From: Druceiella hillmani
Lineage: Eukaryota; Arthropoda; Insecta; Lepidoptera; Hepialidae
Length of the DNA stretch: 64,000 bases
Direction of reading: 5' to 3'
Assembly (NCBI GenBank): GCA_039881145.1
Contig: JAYKKI010000006.1
Coordinates: forward strand, 10,362,501 to 10,426,500
The position numbers were made by a program, and so were the translations under genes. Shown piece by piece: positions 13,692 to 25,633 of the stretch (positions are counted from its first letter, which is position 1; each line of letters begins with the position of its first letter). Below the pieces are notes generated by a model. The model saw only the letters and a list, made by a program, of their open reading frames with translations, did no database searches and was not told the DNA's origin.

Positions 13692-15985
13692 CACTTGAAA
13701 AGATTATATAAGTAAAATTATGCAACAGCAACGTGAATACCTCAGTATTACAAGGATACGCTGACTGCACTGAGATCATTCCCACGTTATTGTCCGCAAA
13801 AAGTTTGCAATGTAAATTTATCAATGTGTGTCATCTGAGTGGGCCAAACATACATGTGCATGTATATTTTTGTGCCTACATCACTCATTTAAAAAAAAAA
13901 ACATTTTTTGTTGCACCTAATTATCTCTGCTTGCAATCAGTCTTGTAATTTCTTAAGTTTTTTTCCAAAACGACTGTTGTCAAGGCGAAACCGTCGCAAC
14001 CGTTTGAGGCATAATTATAAAATAGCTAAAGGGAAAATCTTACTGATTTTATAAAGAGAAATGTTTGTCTGCTTGTGTGTTTTAAGAGTTTTACATGAAA
14101 CTTTTAAAGTGTCAAATTGAGCATAAAATATGTAATATCTTGTTAGAACGTAACGAGTGATAACGATTTATGTGAAAGGAATAGAGGTCCGTTGGGTTCA
14201 TTTTTAAATAAAATCATAAGAAGTTATAACTTACTTAAAATAATATTTAAAGATATCGCAATTTAAATTTAATACATATTGGACAGTGCTATTTATTACG
14301 GATTGTTTGTTACGATCTGTCTTCATTTGCACAATTTAACCGTAGTACTATTTTTAGTTACACAAAATAATCGTTAAAACACTTAACGTTTGCACGTAAC
14401 CTTTAACTATTATATAAAAAACGGATAAAATAAAATGAAGTCAAAGTCTCTATTACACAAGGGCAAAGCTCCACCGGTAGCTAGTTTATTATAATAGAAA
14501 GTGAAATTATTTTTCGTTTGGATTTAAAAATTTTACATACAATTTTATCTTCTCTCTTGCGGCCAACAACAACCGTAGAATGCTCATTAGTATTACAAAA
14601 GATTATTTTATAATTTGTGATTATAAAATAGTTTTAAAAGTAAATATGAGTTTGCAAATCGTTAGTCTGAAAATGAAAGTTAGAAAAAAGATGAAAAAAT
14701 TCTTCCGGCAAAGTATTTTCTGTTAATTAATATTATTATTAAATTACTAGTGCATTGTTACTCATTTTAAACAGAAATGGTCTAAAACATTTTTTTTCCT
14801 TTTGGACCTTTTTATTGAAAATAATTTGTTTTCAATAACAAAACAATATACTGTAAAAGTGAATAAATGATATTTTGTATAATATTATAGGAATTACGAT
14901 AACTAACTAGATAAATATGTGGCAAACAAAAGTATTTGAAAGGAATTGTGCAGAAAGTATTATTAAACATTTTAAATGAAAAAAATTATGTTATGATTAA
15001 AATTTAATACAGAAATTTTTTACGTTCTTATGCGTCATACAAAACGAACATATATTTAAAGACTTCGCATAGTATTTACATACAGATGTTCTTCCAACAG
15101 TATGTAGGGACCCTCGGCTATATCCCTCGCGCCATTGCTGACGTTTATTTTTATACTGAAAATTTCATGTGCATCACAAGAAGTTTCACTTCCATAACCA
15201 AATAGCTTATATTTTAGAACGGAAAGAACTCTCAGAAATATAGATATATGTTCCGTAAAAACTGTTAATTAATTTATTACAAAAATGCTTGCCGTTATTT
15301 TGCTTGGTTATACTTCTAGAATAAATACTACTAGGAAGTTTATAAAAACCTTAACATCTGCAACTCACGCAACTTTTAAAAAAACTGGGGCTAAGGAAGT
15401 TGATAGTAAAAGTTACAAGAAAATCTGTTTAATCTGTTTAACAAGAGAGTTTTATTTCTTTCCGAAATTTAACTATCGATATTGAAATAAATAATATTTT
15501 CTCAGTAAGATACCATCCCAACGAACCAAGCGGAGGTATTTTAAAGTCGCTATTGCAAAGCCGACATACAAATGAATAATTGCTACTTACAACAAGGAAG
15601 AATGTAATTATATATTAATTAGCCCTATTACAATATCGTAATTATTATGTCAAAAAAATGACGTCCGAAACTCTACATACGAAAACAGTTCGCAGTTGAC
15701 TAATTTTATTAAGTACATCCGATTTAATTTGTCGAGTAGTGCGTCTAATTATTACGATATAGTATATTTCATTGACATATTTTTTGATATTGTTGTATTT
15801 TTCTCTCTTTTCTATTATCATGGAGCTCTAATCCTTAAACGGAAAAACTACATAGGTGAAGTATAAATATATAACATGTTATTTCGATCCATAATTAAAA
15901 ATCCAATTGATATTTTAATTCTGGGAAATTACGTGCACACGTGCATCAGGCGAAGGATTTTTTTTCATCAGGGAAGAAAAGACCA
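12441..15985. other. AT-rich spacer, no recognised gene
   Basis: Apart from the (TA)n tract at 13635-13687, I see no coding exon, element boundary or RNA gene. The small open frames (for example 12449-12706, 13193-13480 and 15285-15485) have the Lys/Asn/Ile/Tyr-rich composition expected of AT-rich non-coding DNA. Confidence 0.5.
13635..13687. repeat. (TA)n microsatellite
   Basis: About 53 bases of perfect TA repeat. Confidence 0.95.
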
Positions 15986-15990
15986 CTAGT

Positions 15991-16102
15991 TATAAGAAAC
16001 GCGTTACAAGAAACGCGTTACAAGAAACGCGTTACAAGAAACGCGTTACAAGAAACGCGTTACAAGAAACGCGTTACAAGTAACGCGTTATAAGAAACGC
16101 AG
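15991..16102. repeat. 14-bp tandem repeat, eight copies
   Basis: Eight head-to-tail units of tacaagaaacgcgt, total 112 bases. The six internal units are identical or nearly so; the first and last begin tataag, the seventh reads tacaagtaacgcgt, and the last has lost the palindrome. Each intact unit carries the palindrome ACGCGT, giving CpG pairs at a fixed 14-bp spacing in a CpG-poor background. The near-identity of the units implies recent expansion. It could be a neutral minisatellite or a protein-binding cluster; the sequence does not decide. Confidence 0.95.
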
Positions 16103-16109
16103 TTAGCGG

Positions 16110-17195
16110 TACTTCTAACTAGGGTGAATACGCGAGGAAATTTTTTTTTCACCAGCTTTCGGAATATTGTTGGGAAAATCTCTTAAATAGTGTAATGTTT
16201 AAATAGTGTATTAACTCCTTGAACGTGCATCGATCTTGAGAAACATATTTATATCATGATCTGAGCATATTAATATTACGTTGGGAACTAAATACTGCAA
16301 GTTTATTCCAATTATTTCTGATCGAAATGATTCTGAATATCATAATTCTTTAAATATTCACGATAACATGTATCGCCATACTTAATTATGTTAGATATAA
16401 TTAAATATTTATTACGCTAGAATGTATATTTTAGAGATAATATTAATGATAAAAAAGATAATTTCACTTCAAATGAAATATCCAATATCATTGTGTGAAC
16501 CAAAATCACGTTTAGTTAGTTATGTTTATTTGTATTTGATTAAAAAATATAACCTGTAAGATATTCAAGAATAAAAACACAAAATTTTACCATTCCTACT
16601 ACATAAGATCTACATTGATAACATTGACACCTAGGTACATGGACTTCCTCACCAGCGTTGCAAATACAGAATACATTTAAACAATAAGTATTATAGGTAC
16701 GCAAGATAAAATATTTTAAAAGTTATGAGTTATACAAATATAAATTTCTTTTTTAGTTATAACTAAAATAAGTTATGGAAAATAATAACATAATACATAA
16801 AAGTGCTTTGGTATACATTTTTATACCCATTTTGTGAGAGTGCGTATGAGTTTAAAACATGTAGATGCAAAACCAATTCGTACTCAAACCCGAAGAGCAC
16901 TTTTAGAATTCCGTACTCCAAAGGAACAAACGAAATCCTTATCTCAAGTGCCCGTTCGTTTATCTGTATGTAACAGTCATTTCTCAGAAACCCTGTTCGT
17001 AGAAACTGGAAATTTGGTATAATAGTCAAGCATAGTTAACACTCAAAAAATATGTGTAAAAGTTTTTAAGGGTTAGAAAAGCATTCGAAACTTTTTTTCA
17101 GTTCGGCGTGTATGGTATGTTTTCAAGAAGCAAATTATAGTGATACAAAAACTATTTTTTCTTAACTTTTATCTAAGATGTTACTAGAGATATTA
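16110..17195. other. AT-rich spacer, no recognised gene
   Basis: No supported exon. At about 16905-17000 there is a weak match to the dispersed repeat family (cgtactccaaagg ... gtttatctgtatg). The overlapping open frames on both strands at 16763-17029 are not convincing. Confidence 0.4.
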
Positions 17196-17209
17196 ATAAG
17201 ATTGTTTAA

Positions 17210-17337
17210 CACAATTAAATGAAACCACGTGATGTAGTATTATTTCTACTTTCTTTAAATTCTTTATCGCGACCCAGGTTTCGTTGTATTACAACACGTT
17301 GTATTAAAAAAATAACGCCAAATATATTCAATATTCG
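17210..17337 (+). mobile_element. short PLE-derived insertion (128 bp) with TSD
   Basis: It begins cacaattaaatgaaaccacg and ends with the family tail taacgccaaatatattc. The flanks are an 11-bp target-site duplication, agattgtttaa, at 17199-17209 and 17338-17348. The left arm carries the antisense hammerhead segment in decayed form. The right arm is almost wholly deleted, leaving only gttgtatta. The same start, body and tail recur at 25.4 kb and 54.3 kb, so both element ends are well defined. Confidence 0.8.
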
Positions 17338-17894
17338 AGATTGTTTAAGGAAAATCTGTGTTGTCTCCCATATTCGAAACTTTTAAAGTAAAAATATTTT
17401 TCAAAATTGAAACTTATGCACGCACTGTGTAAATATAAATATATATTTATTTGCGTGCCTTTATCCTAACCGGGATTTTATATACTAAAAAATATAATTC
17501 TATTCTAGGATAAATATTATATATTATATTACAAAATAAATATTATATAAAATAAACAGTATAAAAATCAGAAATGTCATTAGCAAACTTAACACAATAC
17601 GAACAGAAATTAACATTAAAATTGTGTGTTATTACATTCTCGAATTAGAAGTAAAATATGTTTGTTAACTTTGCTCCTCTATCTTACCAACGTAATAGTT
17701 CTAAAAACCTGTTACAGACGTTTACTAGAATAATATTAGTCAGTATGCTGTCATATTCACAATAACTCAATTTTAGCCAGTTAATTTAAAAATGTAATTA
17801 AAGTAATTAATATATGTAAACTTCCCACAGACGATATTGAGGCCTAGCTATGTAAATACATAGTACAATTAGCAATTGACAATTAACTTGACAC

Positions 17895-17939
17895 ATAAAT
17901 ACAGGGATGCTTTTAGTAATTAAGCATCCCTGTATTTAT
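17895..17939. repeat. perfect 18-bp inverted repeat
   Basis: Arms 17895-17912 (ataaatacagggatgctt) and 17922-17939 are exact reverse complements around a 9-base loop. It is too short for a typical pre-miRNA. No flanking duplication or transposon end is obvious. Confidence 0.9.
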
Positions 17940-17949
17940 AGTAAAGTTA

Positions 17950-19027
17950 AAAATTTTCTTCATAAAAATCATAATATAAATAAGTGATATCGTTGCTCAA
18001 TAAATTCAAAATAGTCAATAAATACATGTCGTGATAAATTGAGAAAAATTTATACGCGACTTCCATTGTCTGGAGTATTTTTATCTTTATACATTTCAGT
18101 CTCAAAAATAAAATATGTTTCATAATTTTAGTTGTGACGAAATTATCTGTTTGTAAGTATTGACAAGTTTTCATTTATATTTTTTAAAAATTTATAATGC
18201 GTTCTTTAGTACCTTTGCTTCTGAATTGTATCTGAGTATTATTCTCCACTACCTTTGCTTCTGAAATTCTAAAGTATCTTATTGTTTGGGTCTTATATTT
18301 TTTATGTCTGAAAATTCATCTTGGATTACTACAAGATCCTCTGAACATCTCACTCCACTTTATTTTTACCTGAAACGCATATAAAATTTGAAAAACCACA
18401 CATGTAAAATTGTAAACAGCACAATTTAGTATCTAAAACGTGAAATCAAAGCAAATAAATAGGCAAAAAAACTCACTTTTGCATTCATGAACTAATCTTT
18501 AGTTATATTCAATGAAAAAAAATTTGCACGAACATCGTTCGTATAATTTTTTCTCTTTGGCATCATGCTGTAAATACTCTAATAGATGGCTGGTTTGTTA
18601 GCTATCGTTTGCTGCGCCGGAAATTTACTCGGCTTACATAAGCCAGTTCCGAGAGTAAGCCGCTTGACCTTCGTAAAAAGAACACAAGTCCATATAGAGC
18701 CACTGTCAAGCGCCTTCACATATTTACCTCGCAAATGTTGTTTTTTTTACCAACTCACGTTACATTGAACAAGTAACTGATGTACCTCGTTATTGTTAAA
18801 CAGGAATACTCAAATTCCCTTGTTATTTTAGTAATAAATTCACATCATGAGATGAGGCTCTACATGATGGAAAATTTGTTACTCTAAAATTAAAATTATT
18901 TACTTTAAACCTATCTGACACATATCTAAGTATTAATGATTGTTTGTGTATATTAATAATATGCCTGATATTAAGGACAAAGAAATGTCTGTGTGGTCTG
19001 TTTTTACACACTGATGAGAGACAGTTG

Positions 19028-19102
<75 letters not shown>

Positions 19103-20055
19103 AAATTATGTTCCCCTGGAACAACATAACGACAGTGACATTATTTATTTCTTTTTAAACCTGAATCAATGTAAAAGTGTCAATAATTATAATCATCACA
19201 TGTTTCAATCACATGTTTGTAAAAGTGTCAACAGTTATAATCATCGTAGATACAATTCAAATATATAAACAAAAAAACAACCAAAAAAATACCAGCGATG
19301 GTGGATACGTTCACATGATGAAAACTTTGTGTTGTCAGTGGTGGTTACAGCTTCCGCGATAATGAAAAGTCGATTCAATTATCAGGGATAAAGTCTTCAT
19401 CTCATTATAGTTTGCATTGATCAGTTCGTCTACGTTCCAGTATAACATATTCAAGAAATAGAACATATACGGGGATACGGCGCCATTGACGCCCTGAGCT
19501 AAGGGCGGATTGGGCGTAGGTCGATGTTAGTTATTGATGCTCTATCAGCACGATTATTCTGTAATTGTATGGTTGAAGGCGTGGAGGTATAGCTCATTTT
19601 ACGTAATCCAGTTTGCACCATACTATTAACATATATAACTATTTTACTTGTATATTACTATTAACTATTACTATTAACATATATTATTACTATTAACATA
19701 CATAAATGTTTTACTTAGACATTTATAACTATTTTACGCAATTTTATTTTTAAATATTAAAAACCTTGAATCTAACATTAACATTTATGCAGTAGTGACA
19801 CTAACCAGTTGTCAAATGGTTATGTACGAGTTACACTTGAACTTGAGCTCAGAAAGTTCCATAACAATAAATTAAGTTATTTTAATATCTAGCATTTTTG
19901 AGAAAAAAGAAACAGTAATATTCAGAATAAAGATATTCAAAATATTTGGTATGCGGGTAATATATATTTCTGTGGAATTGTTTTTATCTAGAAATTTAAA
20001 ATTAAAAGTTATCACCTTCTCATAATTTTATTCTATTAATATGCACAGATTAGCA
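17950..20055. other. AT-rich spacer, no recognised gene
   Basis: Holds the (TA)n tract at 19030-19101. A less AT-rich patch lies at about 19470-19620 (ggcgccattgacgccctgag ...) and a ttactattaaca-type short repeat at 19640-19710. No exon is supported. Confidence 0.5.
19030..19101. repeat. (TA)n microsatellite
   Basis: About 70 bases of TA repeat ending in atgtata. The Ile-Tyr runs on both strands are artefacts. Confidence 0.95.
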
Positions 20056-20059
20056 GGTC

Positions 20060-20560
20060 ATACATTTTTAGAGTTATCTGTCCGAACTGAAAAAAATGGT
20101 AACCTTAAAAATTCACTCACCTCTTCTTCCGTCTGTCATTCACGGCAGTATTCTTCGAAAACCGTTGACGTATAAACCACATTCACAACAAAATTCAGAG
20201 AGAGGAAATGAAATACCGGATTTTTTAATGTCATCCAGGTTTGAGATTTCAATTGAAATGTGAGTACTATAATATTGTTCTAGAAATATTACCAACTACG
20301 ACTAAAAAGAACACGTTCGCCCCTCACCTTTTGAAATAACTAACGTCAAAATTATGTAAAAATCACAGCTATTCAAAGTTTATTTTACCGTTTCCAAGAA
20401 ATGCATAAAATTTTTACGCCTGTGAAGATACACTAGGCAATATAATTGACAGTTGTATTTCAATAGAAATGCTAAGTACTCTTAATGTTTATTTGTACCC
20501 AAGTATATGCAAAATACTCGTAATCCGAGTTGTAATTTTATCTTCCAGGTTTTTTAAGCT
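20060..20560 (+). repeat. dispersed repeat copy
   Basis: Third copy of the family at 8640 and 11815. Landmarks are 'aaaaattcactcacctc' with 'ccgtctgtc', 'ttttacgcctgtgaag', and an end 'aaaatactcgtaatccgag' that aligns with 'aaaactcgtggtacgag' near 9223. Non-coding. Confidence 0.5.
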
Positions 20561-20569
20561 ACTTTCCAT

Positions 20570-21465
20570 TCCTGCCTAAAAGTCGCCGTCAAACGATTCA
20601 CATAATTTTGTTCCGTGACGAAAAAATGGTCCGAAACAGTGTCCCGATGAAGAAATTGCTCTAGAAAATAATTTAGACAAGGATTATCAATGAAAGTGAA
20701 AGTGTAATATGGAAAATTACGAAATACCTGTAAAAAGTTTACATTATTTACAAGTAATTTATTATTAAACTCAACACATTTCCCAAACAGCCATTGTGTT
20801 TATTATAATTTTTTTAAACATTTAATTGATTAAGAGAAAAAAAATTAAAATAAAATAGCAGTAAAAAATGGAGAAACTTTAAAGATTTACTCTCATTAAC
20901 TATTTATTGTGAATTACTATGCCAACACATTGATCATAAACCAAAAATATCCACATACGGGACCAGTAACAGATACAATCTACCGCAAGGTTTCTAAAAA
21001 TGTCGTGTTTAATGAAAAATCAGCCCTAATTTTTCGATCCTATTTTCCAAGCAGCGAAATTCAGTGGGAATATTTTAATAAATTAATGGGAACGTCTAAC
21101 GAACATAATTTATTAATTCCTTAGAAACTCCATGCGCTATTTATAGATGTATGCAAAGCGCTGGGATGTGGAAGAATATAATAATAGAGGGTTCAATAAA
21201 AGTATATAAGAACAAAAACAATAGAATAAAAAATAGTAATAATAACAATTAAGAGGGGACTGGCATTAATTCAAATAAATATAATTTTCGATAGTGATTA
21301 GTCGCGAACCAGCGAGCAACTAAATAACCTCATTCCTGAGTAGTCAATGGACCAGAAAAATATATTCAGAATGGCTGCATCTCGCAATAGTACATTAAAT
21401 AATATGAGTGCACGAAAAACAGATGAACTCTTCTAGGATACTAGCGCACGCTCTATGCAGGTGGA
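20570..21465. other. spacer with one unassigned open frame
   Basis: At 20909-21124 (+) a frame of 71 codons (MNYYANTLIINQKYPHTGPV ...) has a more protein-like composition than its surroundings. It has no recognisable domain, no clear splice sites and no start context. Nothing else is seen. Confidence 0.35.
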
Positions 21466-21470
21466 CTAAA

Positions 21471-21507
21471 CTATGACATCGTCCCCTTTTGCGGGACGAT
21501 GTCATAG
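21471..21507. repeat. perfect 15-bp inverted repeat
   Basis: Arms 21471-21485 (ctatgacatcgtccc) and 21493-21507 are exact reverse complements with a 7-base loop. It is relatively GC-rich against its AT-rich flanks. Confidence 0.9.
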
Positions 21508-21859
21508 CCATTAGCGGTATTAAGCGCTACTAAACTAAAGACCGAGGAACCACCAACGTTATAATTTAATAATATAAAAGAATGCACGATCAAAAGCCAT
21601 TCCCGTCGGAGTTGAAAGAAATCACATACGGCTATGTTCATTATAAATTCGGAAAATTGTAAATAAGGATAATGTCCATACATTTTTTTAATACAAAAAC
21701 CTTTTAAACTTTTTAAATATTTTCTCCAGCATTAATATATAAGTAGCTTCATACAGAGACTAAATGACTGCAATATTTCAAGAATACTACCAACCAACGG
21801 GTTAAATAAGACAACGATAAATTTGATATCATGAAAATCCTGATAATGCCTTATGATAA

Positions 21860-22280
21860 ATGCTAGTACATTGCAGGCTTTCTGATAGGTTTCAATGATA
21901 TTACTTTAAAAGTGGGGTGCTTATCCACGATAACACCGAGATCCCGGATAGATGCAACTTTTCTAGGAATTCTGCCTACCTCATACCCATACACAATGGG
22001 GACATATTTTCATACATTAAAATGTAGCTTATTACTCGAATTCCATAGGAACACTGAGTCGATACCCCGTTAGACCAACTCACTTTCAAATGGACTATTG
22101 AAACTTAAGAAGAATTCAGAGGGCCAATGATAAGTACTTAAGAAGAATCAATAGTAAACGGAAGGCAACGAGTAGTGCTGATAACTGAAGGCATGTTATT
22201 TATCATATTGAGAAACAGAAGTGGGCCTAAATTATTACCTTGACTGACACCAAATCGAGTAAAAAAGGCCGAGATTCGAA
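21860..22280 (-). mobile_element. LINE reverse-transcriptase remnant (Jockey-like)
   Basis: Minus-strand frames read GVSQGNNLGPLLFLNMINNM, the conserved GVPQGS.LGPLLF..FIND block of Jockey/R1-type reverse transcriptases. After a gap come KLHFNV and then IPRKVASIRDLGVIVDKHPT, the downstream block with DLGV..D..LTF. The YADD-type catalytic segment between them is deleted or scrambled. Several frameshifts are present. It is a dead fragment. Confidence 0.8.
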
Positions 22281-22387
22281 ATATCGAATCTTTGTCTTGT
22301 ATTGTTCTAAAATTGGAAAATAATAAGATATATTTTACAATATCCAGGTTAATTTAATGCTACGGGTATCTTATTTGACTAATGATT

Positions 22388-22475
22388 CACAATTAAATGA
22401 AACAACGTGATGTAGTATTATTTCTACTTTATTTAAATTCGTTACCGCTACCTAGATTTCGTTGTATTAGTATTA
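22388..22475 (+). mobile_element. PLE-derived arm fragment
   Basis: Starts cacaattaaatgaaacaacg and runs through the conserved arm (gatgtagtattatttctact ... acctagatttcgttgtatta), then departs from the family. The ribozyme core is incomplete. No tail and no target-site duplication are visible. It is a truncated copy of the family at 17.2 and 54.3 kb. Confidence 0.75.
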
Positions 22476-22479
22476 CACA

Positions 22480-24410
22480 ACTTAATTCAAATTAAACTAT
22501 TAATTATCAATCGTGAACTACCAAGCAACTCCATAATCGCATTCCTAAAGCGGTCAATATAACAAAAAAAATATCAAGATTTATACTAATTAACTAGCTT
22601 TCTTACCAGTGGTTCACCTAACCGTACTCGCCCCTCTATGACACTAAGCGCCACGCAAATATTAACACAGTTCCACAACCTGACGTAGGCGGTCAGAGTC
22701 ACTAATGTTAACTAAAAAAACCTTGTGGGTTAGACAACCTAAAACATCGTGAAAACATTAAAATTAATCTAGTGGAACTCAGTATGTAACCCAAAAACGT
22801 ACAGATAGGCGTTGATTTTTTTAACATTTAAAAATATAAAATAAAATAAGGTAAATGCAAAATGGATCGCTTGTTATTAATTAATTGTAAATGGAATATA
22901 ATGGATGGATGACGCACTTGAATCGTTGCTTTATGTTTACGATTGATGCCAAAAACAATATTTGCACAAATTTGAAAAATATATTTATTTTGAGTTTTTT
23001 AGATAAAACTATAAAAGTGATAAGGGTCTACACTACACTACGTAAAATAATAATTAGAGTACAATAAACTTTTTTTTAATATACAATTAAACATAATGTC
23101 ACTTAATTTCTGTTAAGTATGTCTAGAGAAAGAATTGCGTATGCTGATAAGTTGGAGGTGATGATTGCTGAAAAAAACATAAATCAGTCAAAAACAAATC
23201 GATTTATAAAATAAAAATGAGCGATATATTTACACAGACAGCCCGTAACTTTGTTTATGTAAAAAGTCAATTGATGAGATTTATCTCCTACATAACAACA
23301 AACACGTATGACTGATGCTGTACACACAAACCGCTATATGTAAACTATTTGAAAACAAACGTACCAAAGAAATCGAGGATACGTAATAGTGTGTATCCTA
23401 CGAATACACATTACTCAGCAAATTTGTAATATAACAATCGTGATTTTTAATACTATTTTTTACAGTTTCTTAATTTTATTTATGTAGAGCTTTTTCCCGC
23501 TTTTTCTTAAAACCTGTATATTGTAATCTGTAAATGTTTAATAAAGTAAGTCTAACTGCCTTCCGCATATTTTATTCTACCTTACTATTCTATCTTCTAT
23601 CTATTCGTCTTGTTCATTTTTATATATCTATTTATGTGGATCCTTATATTTTTGTCTTTCAGGCCTTTGCCAATTGTACTCACCATATCTTTCTACGTAT
23701 CCATTTTTTCAAGCCGTAACTTCAACATAGGACTTTACTTAATTTTTACTCTATTTTTTTCTTAATTTTCTTTCATCCTTCTTATGCTATATTCTATACT
23801 CAATTCTACGCAAAATTGAAGGATCACAATATTTTTTTTTTAATTTTGTCCAATTTAAAACTGAGATTTCCTTTTTTTAGAAATTTTGATCATTTATGCT
23901 TGAAAATGGAAATGCGAAAATGAACGAAATGAAAGATGTATGTTAAAATAGAAAATATGACCATGTTTCAGTATTGCTGCTTACCAATTCTTGGTAAATG
24001 TTGGTATTAACGTACAATTAAACGTATTTCTCTCGTACATATTTTCGTATGAGAAATGAAATTGAATAACATAAAATCATATAAATCCTAGAAAGTAGAC
24101 ATACAAAAATGTATTATATTTAAAATAGAACGATCTGAACATGTTCCAGTATTGCTGTTTACCGATGTTCCATCATTGCTGCTTACCAACACTGGCTAAA
24201 GAAATTATTGATGGTACGATTAGACACATTTTTCGCGTGCATATTTTTGTATGAAAAGTAAAATTGAGGAAGATCTAAAAAAATATAAGAATCATTAAAA
24301 ATAGATACAAAAAATGTACGAAATTAAATATATATAAAATTAGATATATTTCTCTAATGCATATTATCGTATATATTTTTTCACTTACTTAAAAATTTAA
24401 TGTAAACAGT
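22480..24410. other. AT-rich spacer, no recognised gene
   Basis: No exon or element boundary supported. At about 23960-24240 there are two diverged copies of a short segment (catgtttcagtattgctgct / catgttccagtattgctgtt). Confidence 0.45.
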
Positions 24411-24414
24411 AAAT

Positions 24415-24416
<2 letters not shown>

Positions 24417-24471
<55 letters not shown>
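24417..24471. repeat. (TA)n microsatellite
   Basis: About 55 bases of TA repeat. Confidence 0.95.
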
Positions 24472-24810
24472 CGTACTGATGTAAGAACGATATTTTTCAG
24501 CCAATACCCTTGGTCAAATAGAAGTATTTAAGAATGTAGAAGGCTGCAAAATATATTTATAAACTTACATTATTGAAGAAAAAGTAGAAAAACGCTATAT
24601 TAAAAAAAACGAGAGTTCTTTAGACCACATGACTGAAGTAAAACTTCAAATTCACAAAATATGAACTTTAAAATGAATTTACAATTTTATTCACGTTAAA
24701 CATAGGATATTTAATGTGTTGAACAAAATAATAATTTATAAAATTGTTCAAGAATGAAATGAAATTACAAAATAATAAAAAAATCACCGTTTGCGTAACG
24801 CTAGCAAACT

Positions 24811-24814
<4 letters not shown>

Positions 24815-24866
<52 letters not shown>
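24815..24866. repeat. (TA)n microsatellite
   Basis: About 52 bases of TA repeat, directly before the purine/pyrimidine-rich duplicated block at 24870. Confidence 0.95.
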
Positions 24867-24867
<1 letters not shown>

Positions 24868-24869
24868 CA

Positions 24870-25085
24870 TGCACTGGCTATGAGAGGAAGAGAGAAAGAA
24901 AATGTGCGCGCGCACTGCTCTCTCTTGCTCCTACAGTGTGATACAGACAATAGGCTTGCACTGTGTCTTAGATATACGAAACATAACTGGCTACGAGAGA
25001 AAGACAAAAAGGAAATGTGTGCTCGCACCTCTCTCTCTCTCTTGCCCTTACAGTAATATACGAAACGTAACTCTCTCTCTTTCTG
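24870..25085. repeat. two diverged copies of a ~110-bp CT-rich block
   Basis: Copy 1 (from actggctatgagaggaag) and copy 2 (from actggctacgagagaaag, about 24988) share this order: purine-rich start, aaatgtgcgcgcgcac or aaatgtgtgctcgcac, ctctctctcttgc, tacagt, then atacgaaac. They are followed to 25180 by further CT- and CpG-rich sequence. No protein is recognised. Confidence 0.7.
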
Positions 25086-25414
25086 TCTTCACTAACTTAT
25101 ATCTTCCTCTCAACTTCCGTTCGCCTCGCCCGATCACACTTTTCGTAACGCTCGCGTCGCGCATTCACCAGCTTACTCCCTAAGTCAAGTGTGCGTAAAG
25201 AAGTTTAACTTCAAAAACATAAGTAAGAGGTCACTTAATAAGACGTCAAATGTAAAAACAGCCTGTCAAATACTATACTTGCTTAAACTCTCATTCCGAT
25301 GGAAAAACGTTATTTATTTCTTTTTGTACTAATCACTAGAACTCTATATCCGACTTCTAAAATGATTTTTTTTAGGAACATCATAATTTGTTGAAGCTTA
25401 TAGGCTATATTTTA

Positions 25415-25633
25415 ACAAATAAATGACACTACGTGATGTAGTATTATTTATACTTTCTTTAAGTTCTTTACCACTACCTAGATTTCGTTGTGTTACAAGA
25501 TCTTCAGGTGGGCTATTAACAAAGAGACAATCTTTTCTAATAGATCACCTGAAGATGTACAATGAAATACATCACGTAGTTTCATTTGTGAATAATGAAT
25601 TCCTACAAAATTAACGCCGAATTTGTTCAATAA
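25415..25633 (+). mobile_element. PLE-derived palindromic element (219 bp) with TSD
   Basis: The left arm (acaaataaatgacactacg ...) and right arm (... cacgtagtttcatttgtg) are inverted copies of the family arm. They are followed by the tail gaattcctacaaaattaacg. Flanks gctatatttta (25404-25414) and gctatatgtta (25634-25644) match at 10 of 11 bases, a good target-site duplication. The left arm holds a hammerhead core on the minus strand. The right arm has lost its ribozyme core by an internal deletion after acctgaagatg. Confidence 0.8.
25471..25511 (-). ncRNA. hammerhead ribozyme motif (PLE type)
   Basis: On the minus strand: stem I CCAC, core CTGAAGA, a variant stem II, core GAAA, then stem III ATCTAGGT (one base off the family palindrome), cleavage triplet GTA in place of the GTC of other copies, and stem I GTGG. 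The order fits a type I hammerhead. The stem III mismatch and GTA triplet suggest reduced activity. Folding was done by eye. Confidence 0.6.

Noticed and set aside
15991..16102. CRISPR-like array, or a ribozyme because it contains GAAACGCGT
   Set aside because: There are no spacers between units. The GAAACGCGT match is only the GAAA plus palindrome part of a hammerhead; the CTGANGA core and stems I and II are absent.
17895..17939. miRNA precursor
   Set aside because: An 18-bp stem with a 9-base loop is too short for an ordinary pre-miRNA, and no extended pairing is seen outside the arms.
20909..21124. 71-codon open frame as a gene
   Set aside because: The composition is somewhat protein-like, but there is no domain, splice context or neighbouring coding. 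Kept only as a note in the spacer entry.
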